Below are positions 1 to 8,923 of a DNA stretch of 64,000 nucleotides, in pieces. Source of the stretch: Sphingomonadales bacterium Ga0077557. GTDB lineage: Bacteria; Pseudomonadota; Alphaproteobacteria; Sphingomonadales; Sphingomonadaceae. The notes beneath the pieces were generated by a model that saw nothing but the letters and a program-made list of their open reading frames with translations, was not told the origin of the DNA and did not search any database. The position numbers and the translations under genes are program-made. The stretch spans positions 1-64,000 of the forward strand of contig LNFI01000030.1 of NCBI GenBank assembly GCA_001464615.1, in the 5' to 3' direction. Position 1 is the first letter of the stretch, and each line of letters opens with the position of its first letter.

Positions 1-17
1 GGGGAGGGGAGAAACAT

Positions 18-476
18 TCAAACGAAGATCTGGCTGATCCATTCGGCGATCATCGCGGGTTTGTCCTCGCCTTCGATCTCGACCGTGAACTCGTTGGTCT
101 GCTGCCATTGGCCGGGGCGCTTTTCGATCAGCTCGACCAGTTTGAAACGGCCACGCACGCGCTTGCCCGAGCGGACGGGCTGGAGGAAACGGACTTTGTT
201 GCCGCCGTAATTGACGCCCATCTTCACGCCCTCAATCTTGGGCGCGTCAGTGATCTTGGACGACAGCAGCGGCATCAAGGACAGCGTCAGGAAACCATGC
301 GCGATCGTGCCGCCAAAGGGCGTCATCGCCGCCATTTGCGGGTTCACATGGATAAACTGGTGATCGCCCGTTGCATCAGCGAACTTGTCGATCATCTCCT
401 GGCTGACCTCGACCCAGTCGGAGACCTGCTCGCTGCCCACCCGCGTGGCCATTTCCTGAATGGTGATTGTCGTCAC
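18..476 (-). CDS. MaoC-type (R)-specific enoyl-CoA hydratase
   Basis: Single hot-dog domain protein of 152 residues, the usual size of stand-alone MaoC hydratases, which hydrate trans-2-enoyl-CoA to (R)-3-hydroxyacyl-CoA. The hydratase-2 motif is visible: Asp38 and His43 in 'ATGDHQFIHVNP', followed by 'GGTIAHGFLTLSL' at about 55-67. The start is a GTG with GGGAGGG about nine bases upstream. It is divergent from putA with roughly 95 bp between them. The family assignment is firm; the acyl chain length and physiological pathway are not visible from sequence. Confidence 0.9.
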   Translation of the reverse strand: MTTITIQEMATRVGSEQVSDWVEVSQEMIDKFADATGDHQFIHVNPQMAAMTPFGGTIAHGFLTLSLMPLLSSKITDAPKIEGVKMGVNYGGNKVRFLQPVRSGKRVRGRFKLVELIEKRPGQWQQTNEFTVEIEGEDKPAMIAEWISQIFV

Positions 477-572
477 GGCATTTCCCTCCCGAGCAAATCA
501 TCGCATAGCGCGGGGCTCAAATAGGCGCGTCGAGCACCCCTTGCCAAGCCTCGCTAGACCGGAAACCGGAAG

Positions 573-3557
573 ATGACACCTGACGTAGCGTCCGCAGCCC
601 GCAAATCCATGGCCCAACTCCACCGTGCGCCCGAACCCGAAGTTCTAAAGCCGCTATTGGCGCGCGCCGCCGTCACCCCCGACTCGCGAAATCGGATCAT
701 GTCCGAGTCGCTGGGATTGCTGGCGGACCTGCGCGCCGCGCAGGGCAAGGGCTGGGTGAACCAGTTCCTGCAGGAATATCGGCTCAATTCATCAGAAGGC
801 GTGGCGCTGCTGTCGCTGGCCGAGGCGTTCCTGCGCGTGCCCGATCCGGAAACCGCCGATCTGCTGATCGCCGACAAGCTGGGCGATGCCGATTGGCGTG
901 CGCACACCGGCAAGTCCAACTCGACATTGGTCAACTCCGCCACCTGGGGGCTTGTGGTTGGCCGCGCGCTGGTGGGGGAGGGCGACCAGCCCAGCGCGTT
1001 GCGCCGCCTGATTTCGCGCGCCGGCGAACCGTTCGTTCGCCAAGCGGTGGGGGCGGCGATGCGGATGATGGGCGAAATCTTTGTGATGGGCCGCACCATC
1101 GACGAAGCCGCCCGCCGGATGAAAAAGCCCGAGCATAAAGGCTTCACCGCCAGCTTTGACATGCTAGGGGAGGCCGCGCGGACCAAGGCCGATGCCGACC
1201 GCTATTTCCGCGCCTATGTCGACGCGATTGATGCGGTGGGCGCCGATCCGGCGGCGGGGCATTCGATTTCGGTCAAGCTCTCCGCGCTCCACGCGCGTTA
1301 TGAAGTCGCGCAGTGGGATGATTGCGTCCCCGCGCTCACCGAAATGCTGGAGGCATTGGCGGTGCAGGCGGCGGCCAAGGGCATCGCGCTGACCGTCGAT
1401 GCCGAGGAATCCGAGCGGCTGGAGATGAGCCTGGATATCATTGGTACCGTCGCCGGGCTGCCGTCGCTGAAAAGCTGGGACGGCTTCGGCATGGCGGTGC
1501 AGGCTTATGGCAAGCGCGCACGACCGGTGATCGCCTGGGCAGGCGCCCTGGGCCGCGAAATGAACGTCCGCCTCGTCAAGGGCGCCTATTGGGACAGCGA
1601 GATCAAGCGCACGCAGGTGGAGGGCCTCGCCGATTATCCGCTCTTCACCCGCAAGGCCGCGACCGACGTCTCCTACCTCGCCTGCGCGCGCGACATGCTC
1701 GATGCGCCGCGCATTCGCCCCGCCTTTGCCAGCCATAATGCGCTGACAGTGGCGACCATTGTCGAATGGGCGGGGAACAGCCGCGATTTCGAATTCCAGC
1801 GCCTCCACGGCATGGGCGATGGCCTGTATGAGCGCTTGGTGCGCGAACATGGCTATCATTGCCGCATCTATGCGCCGGTGGGAGGGCATCGCGATCTGCT
1901 GGCCTATCTCGTCCGACGGCTGCTGGAGAATGGCGCGAACTCCTCCTTTGTCCACCAGCTGGCCGACGAGCGGCTGAGCGAGGCGGAAATCCTGGCCGAC
2001 CCGGTCGTGAAGATTGCGGGCGTGGGGGGTACGCGGCACCCCAACATTCCGCTGCCTGCTGATCTGTTCGGCGCGCAGCGCAAAAATTCCGCCGGGCTTG
2101 ATCTCGCCGATCAGACGACGCTGGCTCAGACGGTCCAAAATCTCCGCGCCTCCGCGCCTCCGCGTGAACAAGATGATCTCACGCGGAGACGTGGAGACGC
2201 GGAGGAGGCGGTGTGTGCGGCTGCTGCAGCCTTCCCCGCCTGGTCGGCGCGATCGGTTGAGGATCGCTGCGCGATCATGGAGCGCCTCGCCGATCTGCTT
2301 GAGGAGAACCGCGACGCGCTGATGGCCATCTGCGTCGAGGAAGCCTTCAAGACCATCCCCGATGCGCTCGGCGAAGTGCGCGAGGCAGTCGATTTCTGCC
2401 GCTATTACGCCGCCGAGGCGCGCGCCAACCTCCACCCCATCGAGCTGCCGGGCCCGACGGGTGAGCGCAACACGCTCCATCTGGAAGGGCGCGGGGTTTG
2501 GGCCACCATCGCGCCGTGGAACTTCCCGCTGGCGATCTTCCTGGGGCAGACGGTGGCAGCGCTGGTTACCGGCAATACGGTGGTGGCAAAACCGGCACCG
2601 CAGACCCCGCGTATCGCCGCGCGCGCGGTCGAGCTCGCGCATCTGGCAGGCGTGCCGAAAGACGCGCTGATCCTGCTCCCCGGCGGCCCCGAAGTCGGCG
2701 CTGCGCTCACTGCTGATCCCCGCGTGCAAGGTGTCGCCTTCACCGGCTCCACCGCGACCGCGCGCAAGATCGCCCGCAGCCTGCTGGAGGACGACAATCG
2801 CCCCATCGTCCCGCTCATCGCCGAAACCGGCGGCATCAACGCGATGATCGTCGATTCCACCGCGCTGCCCGAACAGGTCGTGGCCGATGTCATCACCAGC
2901 GCCTTCCGCTCGGCCGGGCAGCGTTGCTCGGCACTGCGCCTGCTGCTGCTGCAGGAGGAGATCGCCGATGGCGTCATCGAAATGCTGCAGGGCGCGATGG
3001 ACCTGCTGATCATCGGCGACCCCGGCGATCCGCGCACCGATGTCGGTCCGGTTATCGATCAAGCCGCCTATGACAAACTCATGGCCTATCGCGCGCATCT
3101 CGGCGGCGCGCTGATCAAGTCGATCGCGGTGCCAGCCGCCGGGCTGTTTGTGCCGCCCACGCTCGTCCGGCTCGGCGACATCGACGCGCTCGACCGCGAA
3201 TGGTTTGGCCCCATCCTCCACGTCGCGACCTGGCCCGCGGGCAAGCTCGCCGAGACGGTCGCGCGGGTGAACGCCAAGGGCTATGGCCTGACGATGGGCC
3301 TCCACAGCCGCATCGCCCGCGCGAGCGAACTGGTTGAGGCGCGCGCGGCGGTCGGCAATCTCTACGTCAACCGCTCGATGATCGGCGCGGTGGTCGGTTC
3401 GCAACCCTTTGGCGGCGAGGGCCTGTCTGGCACTGGCCCCAAGGCGGGCGGCCCGCATTATCTCTACCGCTTCTGTGTCGAGCGGGCGGTATCGGTCGAT
3501 ACCACCAGTGCTGGTGGCAATGCGACGTTGTTGAGTTTGGATGAGGGAAGTATTTGA
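573..3557 (+). CDS. putA: Bifunctional proline dehydrogenase / L-glutamate-gamma-semialdehyde dehydrogenase PutA
   Basis: PutA of 994 residues oxidises proline to glutamate in two steps: an FAD-dependent proline dehydrogenase barrel (about residues 120-480) and an NAD-dependent P5C dehydrogenase (about 550-980). Barrel motifs include 'VRLVKGAYWDSEIK' and 'FASHNALTV'. The aldehyde dehydrogenase half has the catalytic Glu in 'AETGGINAMI' (near 750) and the catalytic Cys in 'SAGQRCSALR' (near 784). There is no N-terminal ribbon-helix-helix, so this is the short, non-autoregulating PutA type. Between the two catalytic domains (about residues 523-545) the reading frame runs through a GC-rich palindromic repeat without a stop. 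The enzyme is expected to be functional because the insert falls in the linker. Confidence 0.96.
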   Translation: MTPDVASAARKSMAQLHRAPEPEVLKPLLARAAVTPDSRNRIMSESLGLLADLRAAQGKGWVNQFLQEYRLNSSEGVALLSLAEAFLRVPDPETADLLIADKLGDADWRAHTGKSNSTLVNSATWGLVVGRALVGEGDQPSALRRLISRAGEPFVRQAVGAAMRMMGEIFVMGRTIDEAARRMKKPEHKGFTASFDMLGEAARTKADADRYFRAYVDAIDAVGADPAAGHSISVKLSALHARYEVAQWDDCVPALTEMLEALAVQAAAKGIALTVDAEESERLEMSLDIIGTVAGLPSLKSWDGFGMAVQAYGKRARPVIAWAGALGREMNVRLVKGAYWDSEIKRTQVEGLADYPLFTRKAATDVSYLACARDMLDAPRIRPAFASHNALTVATIVEWAGNSRDFEFQRLHGMGDGLYERLVREHGYHCRIYAPVGGHRDLLAYLVRRLLENGANSSFVHQLADERLSEAEILADPVVKIAGVGGTRHPNIPLPADLFGAQRKNSAGLDLADQTTLAQTVQNLRASAPPREQDDLTRRRGDAEEAVCAAAAAFPAWSARSVEDRCAIMERLADLLEENRDALMAICVEEAFKTIPDALGEVREAVDFCRYYAAEARANLHPIELPGPTGERNTLHLEGRGVWATIAPWNFPLAIFLGQTVAALVTGNTVVAKPAPQTPRIAARAVELAHLAGVPKDALILLPGGPEVGAALTADPRVQGVAFTGSTATARKIARSLLEDDNRPIVPLIAETGGINAMIVDSTALPEQVVADVITSAFRSAGQRCSALRLLLLQEEIADGVIEMLQGAMDLLIIGDPGDPRTDVGPVIDQAAYDKLMAYRAHLGGALIKSIAVPAAGLFVPPTLVRLGDIDALDREWFGPILHVATWPAGKLAETVARVNAKGYGLTMGLHSRIARASELVEARAAVGNLYVNRSMIGAVVGSQPFGGEGLSGTGPKAGGPHYLYRFCVERAVSVDTTSAGGNATLLSLDEGSI
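2142..2206. repeat. Palindromic repeat inserted in frame in putA
   Basis: Arms of about 26 bp, CTCCGCGCCTCCGCG... and TCACGCGGAGACGTGGAG..., pair with about three mismatches around an 11-bp loop. Each arm contains tandem CTCCGCG-type units. It is translated as part of the PutA linker ('RASAPPREQDDLTRRRGDAEE'-like segment, charged and low complexity). This looks like a dispersed mobile palindrome that entered a permissive inter-domain position. Confidence 0.85.
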
Positions 3558-3618
3558 AGAACAGCTTGATGGTTGGGCATTATTCACGTAAATATAATGG
3601 ATTAGAGAGGAGTTGGTG

Positions 3619-4059
3619 ATGCTCGCTGTTCGTTATCTGATTATTTTTGTGATGCTGGCCATCCTGTCGAATAATAGTAGCGCTCGAGAAACGCCCAACC
3701 GGACCAAGGCCGACACGAATGTTGTCGATCTCGTCATTTTGCGCGATGGCAATGTCGTTGCGACGCCCAAACTGGTCATGCGGATCGGCACGACGGCTGT
3801 GCTGACTGTGGCCAAGCATGATGGCTATTCAATAATGAGCGCGCTTGGCCGGGACAGCCGGATCGCGAACGGTCGAAAATTGGATATTGAGCTGTTTTTT
3901 GCCGATGATGGTCGCTGGAAGTCGGCCGGCAAGCCAAGCATTTCCGTTGGCCTGAATGGAAGCGGGCGCTTGATGTGGCGCGACGAAGCAGGCAGCAATT
4001 TGGAAATAAGGGCGGTGATCACCGATATGCCGTCCGACACGATCGGCACGCGATCCTGA
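3619..4059 (+). CDS. Small secreted protein of unknown function
   Basis: Predicted product of about 146 residues. I chose the ATG at 3619 because AGAGGAG lies a few bases upstream; the tracked ORF opens earlier at a TTG. The N-terminus 'MLAVRYLIIFVMLAILSNN' is a typical signal peptide, with probable cleavage near 'SSA-RET'. The mature part is a compact beta-rich domain ending 'AVITDMPSDTIGTRS'. I do not recognise a family. Its base composition is less GC-rich than the flanking putA, so it may be a recent arrival. It stands alone between putA and the convergent mechanosensitive channel gene. Confidence 0.65.
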   Translation: MLAVRYLIIFVMLAILSNNSSARETPNRTKADTNVVDLVILRDGNVVATPKLVMRIGTTAVLTVAKHDGYSIMSALGRDSRIANGRKLDIELFFADDGRWKSAGKPSISVGLNGSGRLMWRDEAGSNLEIRAVITDMPSDTIGTRS

Positions 4060-4114
4060 TTTCAGGATAGCCGTTTCGGGCGAAGGGTGGCGACTTGGCA
4101 GCCGGAGGAGAGGC

Positions 4115-5287
4115 CTATGCGCTATCCTTCGGGTCGATCCGCTTCACTGCCTGCACATCGGGATAGGGCAGCACCATCGTCCCGTCCGGCGCTGCCGTAA
4201 AGCTCGTCTGGGTGGGATAGGCAAACGTTATCCCCTCGGCGGCGAAGCGGCGGAGGATCGCTAGCCCGACATCATGGCGGCCTTGATACCAGCTCGTAAA
4301 GTCGGGGCTCAGCGTGTCATATTCCAGCTCGATATCAATCGTGCTGTCGCCAAACCCGACCAGACCGGCCTGGGCAAAGCCATGGCCGAGCGTTTCGACC
4401 TCCTCGCGCAGCATCGCCGGGATGCGGGCAATCACGTCGGCCGGTGTTTGGTAGGTGATGCCCAGCGCGAATTTATGGCGGCGAAACTGGCGCCGCGAAA
4501 TGTTGCGGATTTCCTTTTCCAGCAACTGCTTGTTGGCGATGATGTGCTCCTCGCCTGAGGCGGGCCGGACGCGGGTGGATTTCAGCCCGATCTCTTCGAC
4601 CGTGCCAGTGGTGTCGTCATAGCTGATGACATCGCCCTTGCTGAATGGTCGATCGAAGATGATCGCCAGCGCCGCGAACAAATCAGCGAAAATGCCTTGC
4701 GCCGCCAAGCCAATCGCGATGCCGCCCACGCCAAGCCCGGCCACCAGCCCGGTGATATTGACCCCCAAATTGCCCAGGATGACGATGATCGCGATGCCGA
4801 ACAGCACCACAGTCACGAGCAAGCGGATGATGCCCATCGCATTGGCAATCGTCTCGCCGCTATAATGTTCGCTCTGCGCGCGCTGTTCGATCACCCCAAG
4901 CGTGATTTCGCGCGTCCAGATCGCGACCTGGAAACCAGCGGCGATCGTGAAGAGGAAGTTGATCGTTTGGGCGAGCTCGATCGGCGCATGGGCATAGCCA
5001 TCGACCAGCTTTGCAGCGGTTGCCGCGATGAAGAAATTGGTGGTGCGGCTGGCGGCATGGGCAAAAATCTCCGGCCAGCGCCGACTTGTCTCGCCGGGTT
5101 GATAAAGTCGCCGCACGTAACGCCGCACTGCGTGCAGGCCGATGATGATCAGCGCGCCGACCAGTACAGCAATCGCAATTTGCAGCCAATGCGTCTGAAA
5201 CCATGTCCGGTTGACATCAATCATCGCGTTAAGCTGGGCGCTGACATCGCTCATCTGGATGGTGGGAGGCTTGCGGGGGCTGGTCAT
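4115..5287 (-). CDS. MscS-family mechanosensitive ion channel
   Basis: Small-conductance mechanosensitive channel of 390 residues in the inner membrane, releasing solutes on hypo-osmotic shock. An N-terminal membrane segment (about 35-55) is followed by two more hydrophobic helices and the pore-lining helix 'GLVAGLGVGGIAIGLAAQ', with the Gly/Ala pattern of the MscS pore. After it come 'IFDRPFSKGDVI' and the soluble beta domain. It has one extra N-terminal helix region compared with E. coli MscS, as in many alphaproteobacterial homologues. The gene is monocistronic and convergent with the small secreted protein gene. Confidence 0.93.
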   Translation of the reverse strand: MTSPRKPPTIQMSDVSAQLNAMIDVNRTWFQTHWLQIAIAVLVGALIIIGLHAVRRYVRRLYQPGETSRRWPEIFAHAASRTTNFFIAATAAKLVDGYAHAPIELAQTINFLFTIAAGFQVAIWTREITLGVIEQRAQSEHYSGETIANAMGIIRLLVTVVLFGIAIIVILGNLGVNITGLVAGLGVGGIAIGLAAQGIFADLFAALAIIFDRPFSKGDVISYDDTTGTVEEIGLKSTRVRPASGEEHIIANKQLLEKEIRNISRRQFRRHKFALGITYQTPADVIARIPAMLREEVETLGHGFAQAGLVGFGDSTIDIELEYDTLSPDFTSWYQGRHDVGLAILRRFAAEGITFAYPTQTSFTAAPDGTMVLPYPDVQAVKRIDPKDSA

Positions 5288-5506
5288 CGCTTCTTTCGTG
5301 TGGATCGGCTTGGGGTGTCGCTCAGGGCTTTGCGGTTAAGCCCGCAACGGCTCTAGCATAGTGGGTGGCAGGATCGAGACCGGGGCGGTCGATTGGTGGC
5401 GATCCCGGTCATTTCGAAGAACGCTGCCAATGCACCGCTGACCGCTTCGTTCCGGAACCGCTTCCGGATCAGCGGGTTGATGGCGGACCAGCAGCGGAGA
5501 TTTCCC

Positions 5507-6061
5507 ATGACCGATATCGCTCAAGCGCATGTCCTTATTCTTGCCACTGACGGTTTCGAGCAGTCCGAATTGTTCAGCCCGCGTGAGGCCTTGATGGATG
5601 CCGGGGCGAAGGTGACGCTGGCGTCAATCGGCACTGATCCGATCCAGGGCATGAAGCATGCCGAAAAGGCGGAGACGATTACCCCCGATCTCATGCTGCA
5701 TGATGTCGATGTCGGCGATTATGATGCGCTGGTGCTGCCCGGCGGGGTCACCAATCCCGATACGCTGCGGCTTCAACCAGAGGCGATCACGATCATCCAG
5801 GCCTTTTTCGATGAGGACAAGATAGTGGCGGCGATCTGCCATGCGCCATGGCTGTTGATTGAGGCTGATGTCGTTGACGGACTTCGCGTAGCGAGCTGGC
5901 CGTCGCTGCACACTGATTTGGAAAATGCCGGTGCTGAGGTGGTTGACGCGGCGGTCGTCATCGATGGCAATCTGATCACCAGCCGCAATCCGGACGACCT
6001 GCCCGCCTTTAACGCGGCGCTGATCGAAGCAATCGGCGCACAGGTCCGCGAGCCTGCCTAA
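5507..6061 (+). CDS. PfpI / DJ-1 family protein (type 1 glutamine amidotransferase-like)
   Basis: Product of 184 residues from the ATG at 5507, chosen because GCGGAGA sits seven bases upstream and the protein then starts just before the first beta strand 'AHVLILATDGFEQSEL'. The nucleophile elbow is 'AAICHAPW' with Cys near residue 111, and the partner Glu lies in 'GFEQSE'. The family includes deglycases/chaperones and general stress proteins of the YhbO/PfpI type. The substrate cannot be read from sequence. Its 3' end overlaps the convergent exosortase-associated ligase by four bases. Confidence 0.9.
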   Translation: MTDIAQAHVLILATDGFEQSELFSPREALMDAGAKVTLASIGTDPIQGMKHAEKAETITPDLMLHDVDVGDYDALVLPGGVTNPDTLRLQPEAITIIQAFFDEDKIVAAICHAPWLLIEADVVDGLRVASWPSLHTDLENAGAEVVDAAVVIDGNLITSRNPDDLPAFNAALIEAIGAQVREPA

Positions 6062-7458
6062 CGCGCTGGCTGGCCTGTGGCGATCGGCAAGACTGGCGAA
6101 TGGGCTGGCGCTTGGGCTGCCCGCTGGCCCTTGCGAAAGGGCTGCCAGACCGCCTCGCTGCGGCGGCGCGCAAGATAGGTGTCCAACCCGATCTGCGCGC
6201 CGATCAGCATATAGATAAAGGGTTGAAACGCGATGCCGACAAAGGCCGCGCCGAGCAGATAAACGATGTGTGCGTTTTGCAGCGCGCTGGCCAATGGCGT
6301 TACCCAGGCTTCGTCAGCACTGGCCTGGCGATATCGCTGGCGCAGCACTTCCATGCGGAACACCCCAGCGATGTTGATCATCAGCCAAAGGGCGAGGCCA
6401 GGATAGCCTTGTTCGCCGAGCATCTCGAAATAGCTGCTGTGATAGGCGCGGGCGCTGTCTTCCTCAGGCGTGCGCACCACGGTGATGTTGTTGCCTGATC
6501 CGACGACTTTTACCGTTTCAAAGCGGAGATGATTCTGGCGATAGGCTTCGAAGCCGCCGCCGAACGGGTGCGTTTTGGCGTAATCGATCGTCCATTTCCA
6601 CACCGCGACCCGGGTGGAGGCGGAGGTATCGGATTGGTGGTTCTGGATTGTCTGCATGCGTTCCAGGAATGATTCCGGCAGGAACGGCAGCGACACGATC
6701 GGCACGACGGCGACCAATGCCAGATACATCAGCCGCCTTTTGGCGTTGCGCAGCATCAGCGCCGCGAGAAGCCCGATGCAGACCAGCCCGGTCCGCGCCG
6801 ATGTGCCGACCGGGATCAGCAGGCAGGCAAAGGCAAGCGCATAGCAGAAGATCTTCACCTTCCAGTCGGGCTTGAAGATCGTGCCATAGGTGGCAAACCA
6901 CAGCACCAGCGGCACGATGCAGACCGCGACTGTCGAGATGATGCTGCCTTCATACAGGCCGCTATTATTCGATACCATCAGGTTCAGCTCGCCATAGCCG
7001 CCGCCCGACGCCAGCGTCTTGATCCCGCCGACGATGACGATTGATCCGGCCGACAGGATCATGAACAGCAATAATGCCTCTATCCTGAGCTTGGTGCGCA
7101 GCGTGAGCGGCAGGAAGATGGCAAAGGCCAGCGCCTTCCACACCCAATCCCATTTCCCCATCGCATCGACCGGGAAATCCGCACTGCGGGTGGTGATCGC
7201 GCAATAGATCAGCATCAGCAGCAACAGGAACTGGCGCGGTGCCAGCCTGGTGTCGCGCTTGTCGTCAAACATCGCCCAGGCGCCGACCGCCGCGATCACG
7301 GCGATCAATGAAATTGGCACGCTGTTGAGCAGCAAATAGGTCAGCCGCTGGGGCGAGACGATGTCGATATAGACATAGGTCAGCACGAACACGAACGGCC
7401 GGCGAAAGCCGAACCCGAACAGCGCGATCAGAAAGGCAATGAAGGCAAGATCACGCAC
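6058..7458 (-). CDS. O-antigen ligase/polymerase-like protein, exosortase A system-associated
   Basis: Polytopic inner-membrane protein with about ten hydrophobic segments and a large periplasmic loop containing 'TTRSADFPVD' and 'GTSARTGLV'. It resembles the putative O-glycosylation ligases that travel with exosortase A and act on undecaprenyl-linked polysaccharide. The tracked ORF starts at 7497. I favour the GTG at 7458 because GGAGG lies nine bases upstream and the protein then begins 'MRDLAFIAFL', like relatives; the ATG at 7467 has GGAGG directly abutting it. The proposed start overlaps the stop of the preceding 41-residue ORF, implying translational coupling. The start is uncertain; the family call is good. 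Confidence 0.82.
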   Translation of the reverse strand: MRDLAFIAFLIALFGFGFRRPFVFVLTYVYIDIVSPQRLTYLLLNSVPISLIAVIAAVGAWAMFDDKRDTRLAPRQFLLLLMLIYCAITTRSADFPVDAMGKWDWVWKALAFAIFLPLTLRTKLRIEALLLFMILSAGSIVIVGGIKTLASGGGYGELNLMVSNNSGLYEGSIISTVAVCIVPLVLWFATYGTIFKPDWKVKIFCYALAFACLLIPVGTSARTGLVCIGLLAALMLRNAKRRLMYLALVAVVPIVSLPFLPESFLERMQTIQNHQSDTSASTRVAVWKWTIDYAKTHPFGGGFEAYRQNHLRFETVKVVGSGNNITVVRTPEEDSARAYHSSYFEMLGEQGYPGLALWLMINIAGVFRMEVLRQRYRQASADEAWVTPLASALQNAHIVYLLGAAFVGIAFQPFIYMLIGAQIGLDTYLARRRSEAVWQPFRKGQRAAQAPAHSPVLPIATGQPAR

Positions 7459-7576
7459 CCGGATCATCCTCCGGTCGGGCCGACGGCTCGCGATCAAGAT
7501 CGGGGCGGCGCAACAGCAGGAACGCGGCCAGCATCATCAGCCCATGCGTCAGGCCGAGCGCGAAATTGTCGATCAT
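7451..7576 (-). CDS. Small membrane protein upstream of the exosortase-associated ligase
   Basis: Forty-one residues starting 'MIDNFALGLTHGLMMLAAFL': one membrane helix followed by a charged tail 'RRPDLDREPSARPEDD'. The ATG at 7576 is preceded by AAAGGG, and the stop overlaps the likely ligase start in GTGCGTGA, so the two are probably co-translated. The ORF track shows only a longer, less credible version. I do not recognise a named family. It may be an accessory or leader of the ligase. Confidence 0.6.
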   Translation of the reverse strand: MIDNFALGLTHGLMMLAAFLLLRRPDLDREPSARPEDDPGA

Positions 7577-7684
7577 GCCCTTTGCCCTGCCTGTAAAAAA
7601 ACCTGCGCTGAGGCGCCTTGGGGCTGGATACGCCGAACCGGGTTGACGGTGCGTTAAACACTGTTGTGGCAAGACAGCCGCGTT

Positions 7685-8923
7685 ATGCGCATTCTTCACA
7701 TCCTTGATCATGGGCTGCCCTTGCAGAGCGGCTATACTTTTCGCACCCGCGCCATTTTGAAGGCGCAGATGGCGCGCGGCTGGCAGGTCGCAGCGGTCAC
7801 TGGCCCGCGCCAGGGCGGCGATACGGCAGACGAGCGCGTTGATGGGATCGACTTTTATCGCACCCCCACGCCCAAGCCCTGGATCAGCCCCTTTGGCGAA
7901 TTGCGCGAGATTAGCGCGTTTTCACGGCGCATTGGTGAGGTGATCAAGCAATTCCAGCCTGACATCCTCCACGCCCATTCGCCCGTCCTCGACGCCCTCG
8001 CTGCGCGCCGCGCCAGCCGCCGCTACCATGTGCCGATGCTCTATGAAATTCGCGCCTTTTGGGAGGATGCGGCCGTCGGCAATGGCACCGGGATTGAGGG
8101 ATCGTGGCGATACCGCGCGACGCGGGCGCTCGAAACGCGGATGGTCAACAAGGTCAATGCCGTCGCGGTGATCTGTGAAGGGTTGCGCAGCGATCTTGTC
8201 GCGCGCGGGGTGCCGCCACAGCGGATCATGATCTCCCCCAATGGCGTTGATCTCACCTTGTTCGGCAAGCCATTGCCCTATGATGCAGCGCTGGCCGATG
8301 ATCTTGGGATCGCCGGTGATGAGGTGATCGGCTTTATCGGCAGCTTTTATGCCTATGAAGGGCTTGCCGATCTGATCGCCGCGATGCCCCGATTGGTTGC
8401 GTCGCGCCCCCGGATGAAGCTGGTGCTGGTCGGCGGCGGCCCGTGCGAAGAAGCGCTGCGCGCGCAGGCTGAGGCCAGCGAGGTCGCCGCGCATATTCAT
8501 TTCGTCGGCCGCGTGCCGCATCAACAGGTCGAGCGTTATTACAGCGTGATCGATGTGCTGGTTTATCCACGCAAGCGCATGCGGCTGACGGATCTGGTGA
8601 CCCCGCTCAAGCCGCTAGAGGCCATGGCGCAAGGCCGACTAGTCGCGGCGTCGGATGTCGGCGGCCACCGCGAACTCATTCGCAACGGCGACACCGGCAG
8701 CCTGTTTCCGCCTGACAACCCCAAGGAAATGGCCCGCGCCATCGCGGCGCTGTTTGCCGATCGCGATGCCTGGCCAGCGCGCCGGGCGCGGGCGCGCGCC
8801 TTTGTCGAAGCGGAACGCAACTGGGCGAATAATGTCGCGCGTTATGCTCCTGTTTACCAAAAACTAATCGAATCCGCCGATAGATTGGCACCATGGTCGC
8901 ACAATCCCGTCGTCAACGTCTGA
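7685..8923 (+). CDS. Glycosyltransferase family 4, exosortase A-associated
   Basis: GT-B fold glycosyltransferase of about 412 residues. The start at 7685 gives 'MRILHILDHGLPLQSGYTFR', which matches the exosortase A-associated subgroup; the tracked ORF begins seven codons earlier. The C-terminal GT4 domain shows 'IGFIGSFYAYEGLADLI', 'VLVGGGPCEEAL' and the acceptor-proximal 'PLKPLEAMAQGRLVAASDVGG' region with its EAMA motif. It probably adds a sugar to an exopolysaccharide precursor at the cytoplasmic face. It is divergent from the ligase and overlaps the next gene by 31 bp. Confidence 0.9.
   Translation: MRILHILDHGLPLQSGYTFRTRAILKAQMARGWQVAAVTGPRQGGDTADERVDGIDFYRTPTPKPWISPFGELREISAFSRRIGEVIKQFQPDILHAHSPVLDALAARRASRRYHVPMLYEIRAFWEDAAVGNGTGIEGSWRYRATRALETRMVNKVNAVAVICEGLRSDLVARGVPPQRIMISPNGVDLTLFGKPLPYDAALADDLGIAGDEVIGFIGSFYAYEGLADLIAAMPRLVASRPRMKLVLVGGGPCEEALRAQAEASEVAAHIHFVGRVPHQQVERYYSVIDVLVYPRKRMRLTDLVTPLKPLEAMAQGRLVAASDVGGHRELIRNGDTGSLFPPDNPKEMARAIAALFADRDAWPARRARARAFVEAERNWANNVARYAPVYQKLIESADRLAPWSHNPVVNV

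Noticed and set aside
1164-3587. 807-residue minus-strand ORF across putA
   Set aside because: Complete antisense to putA; arginine/histidine-rich composition typical of a high-GC shadow frame.
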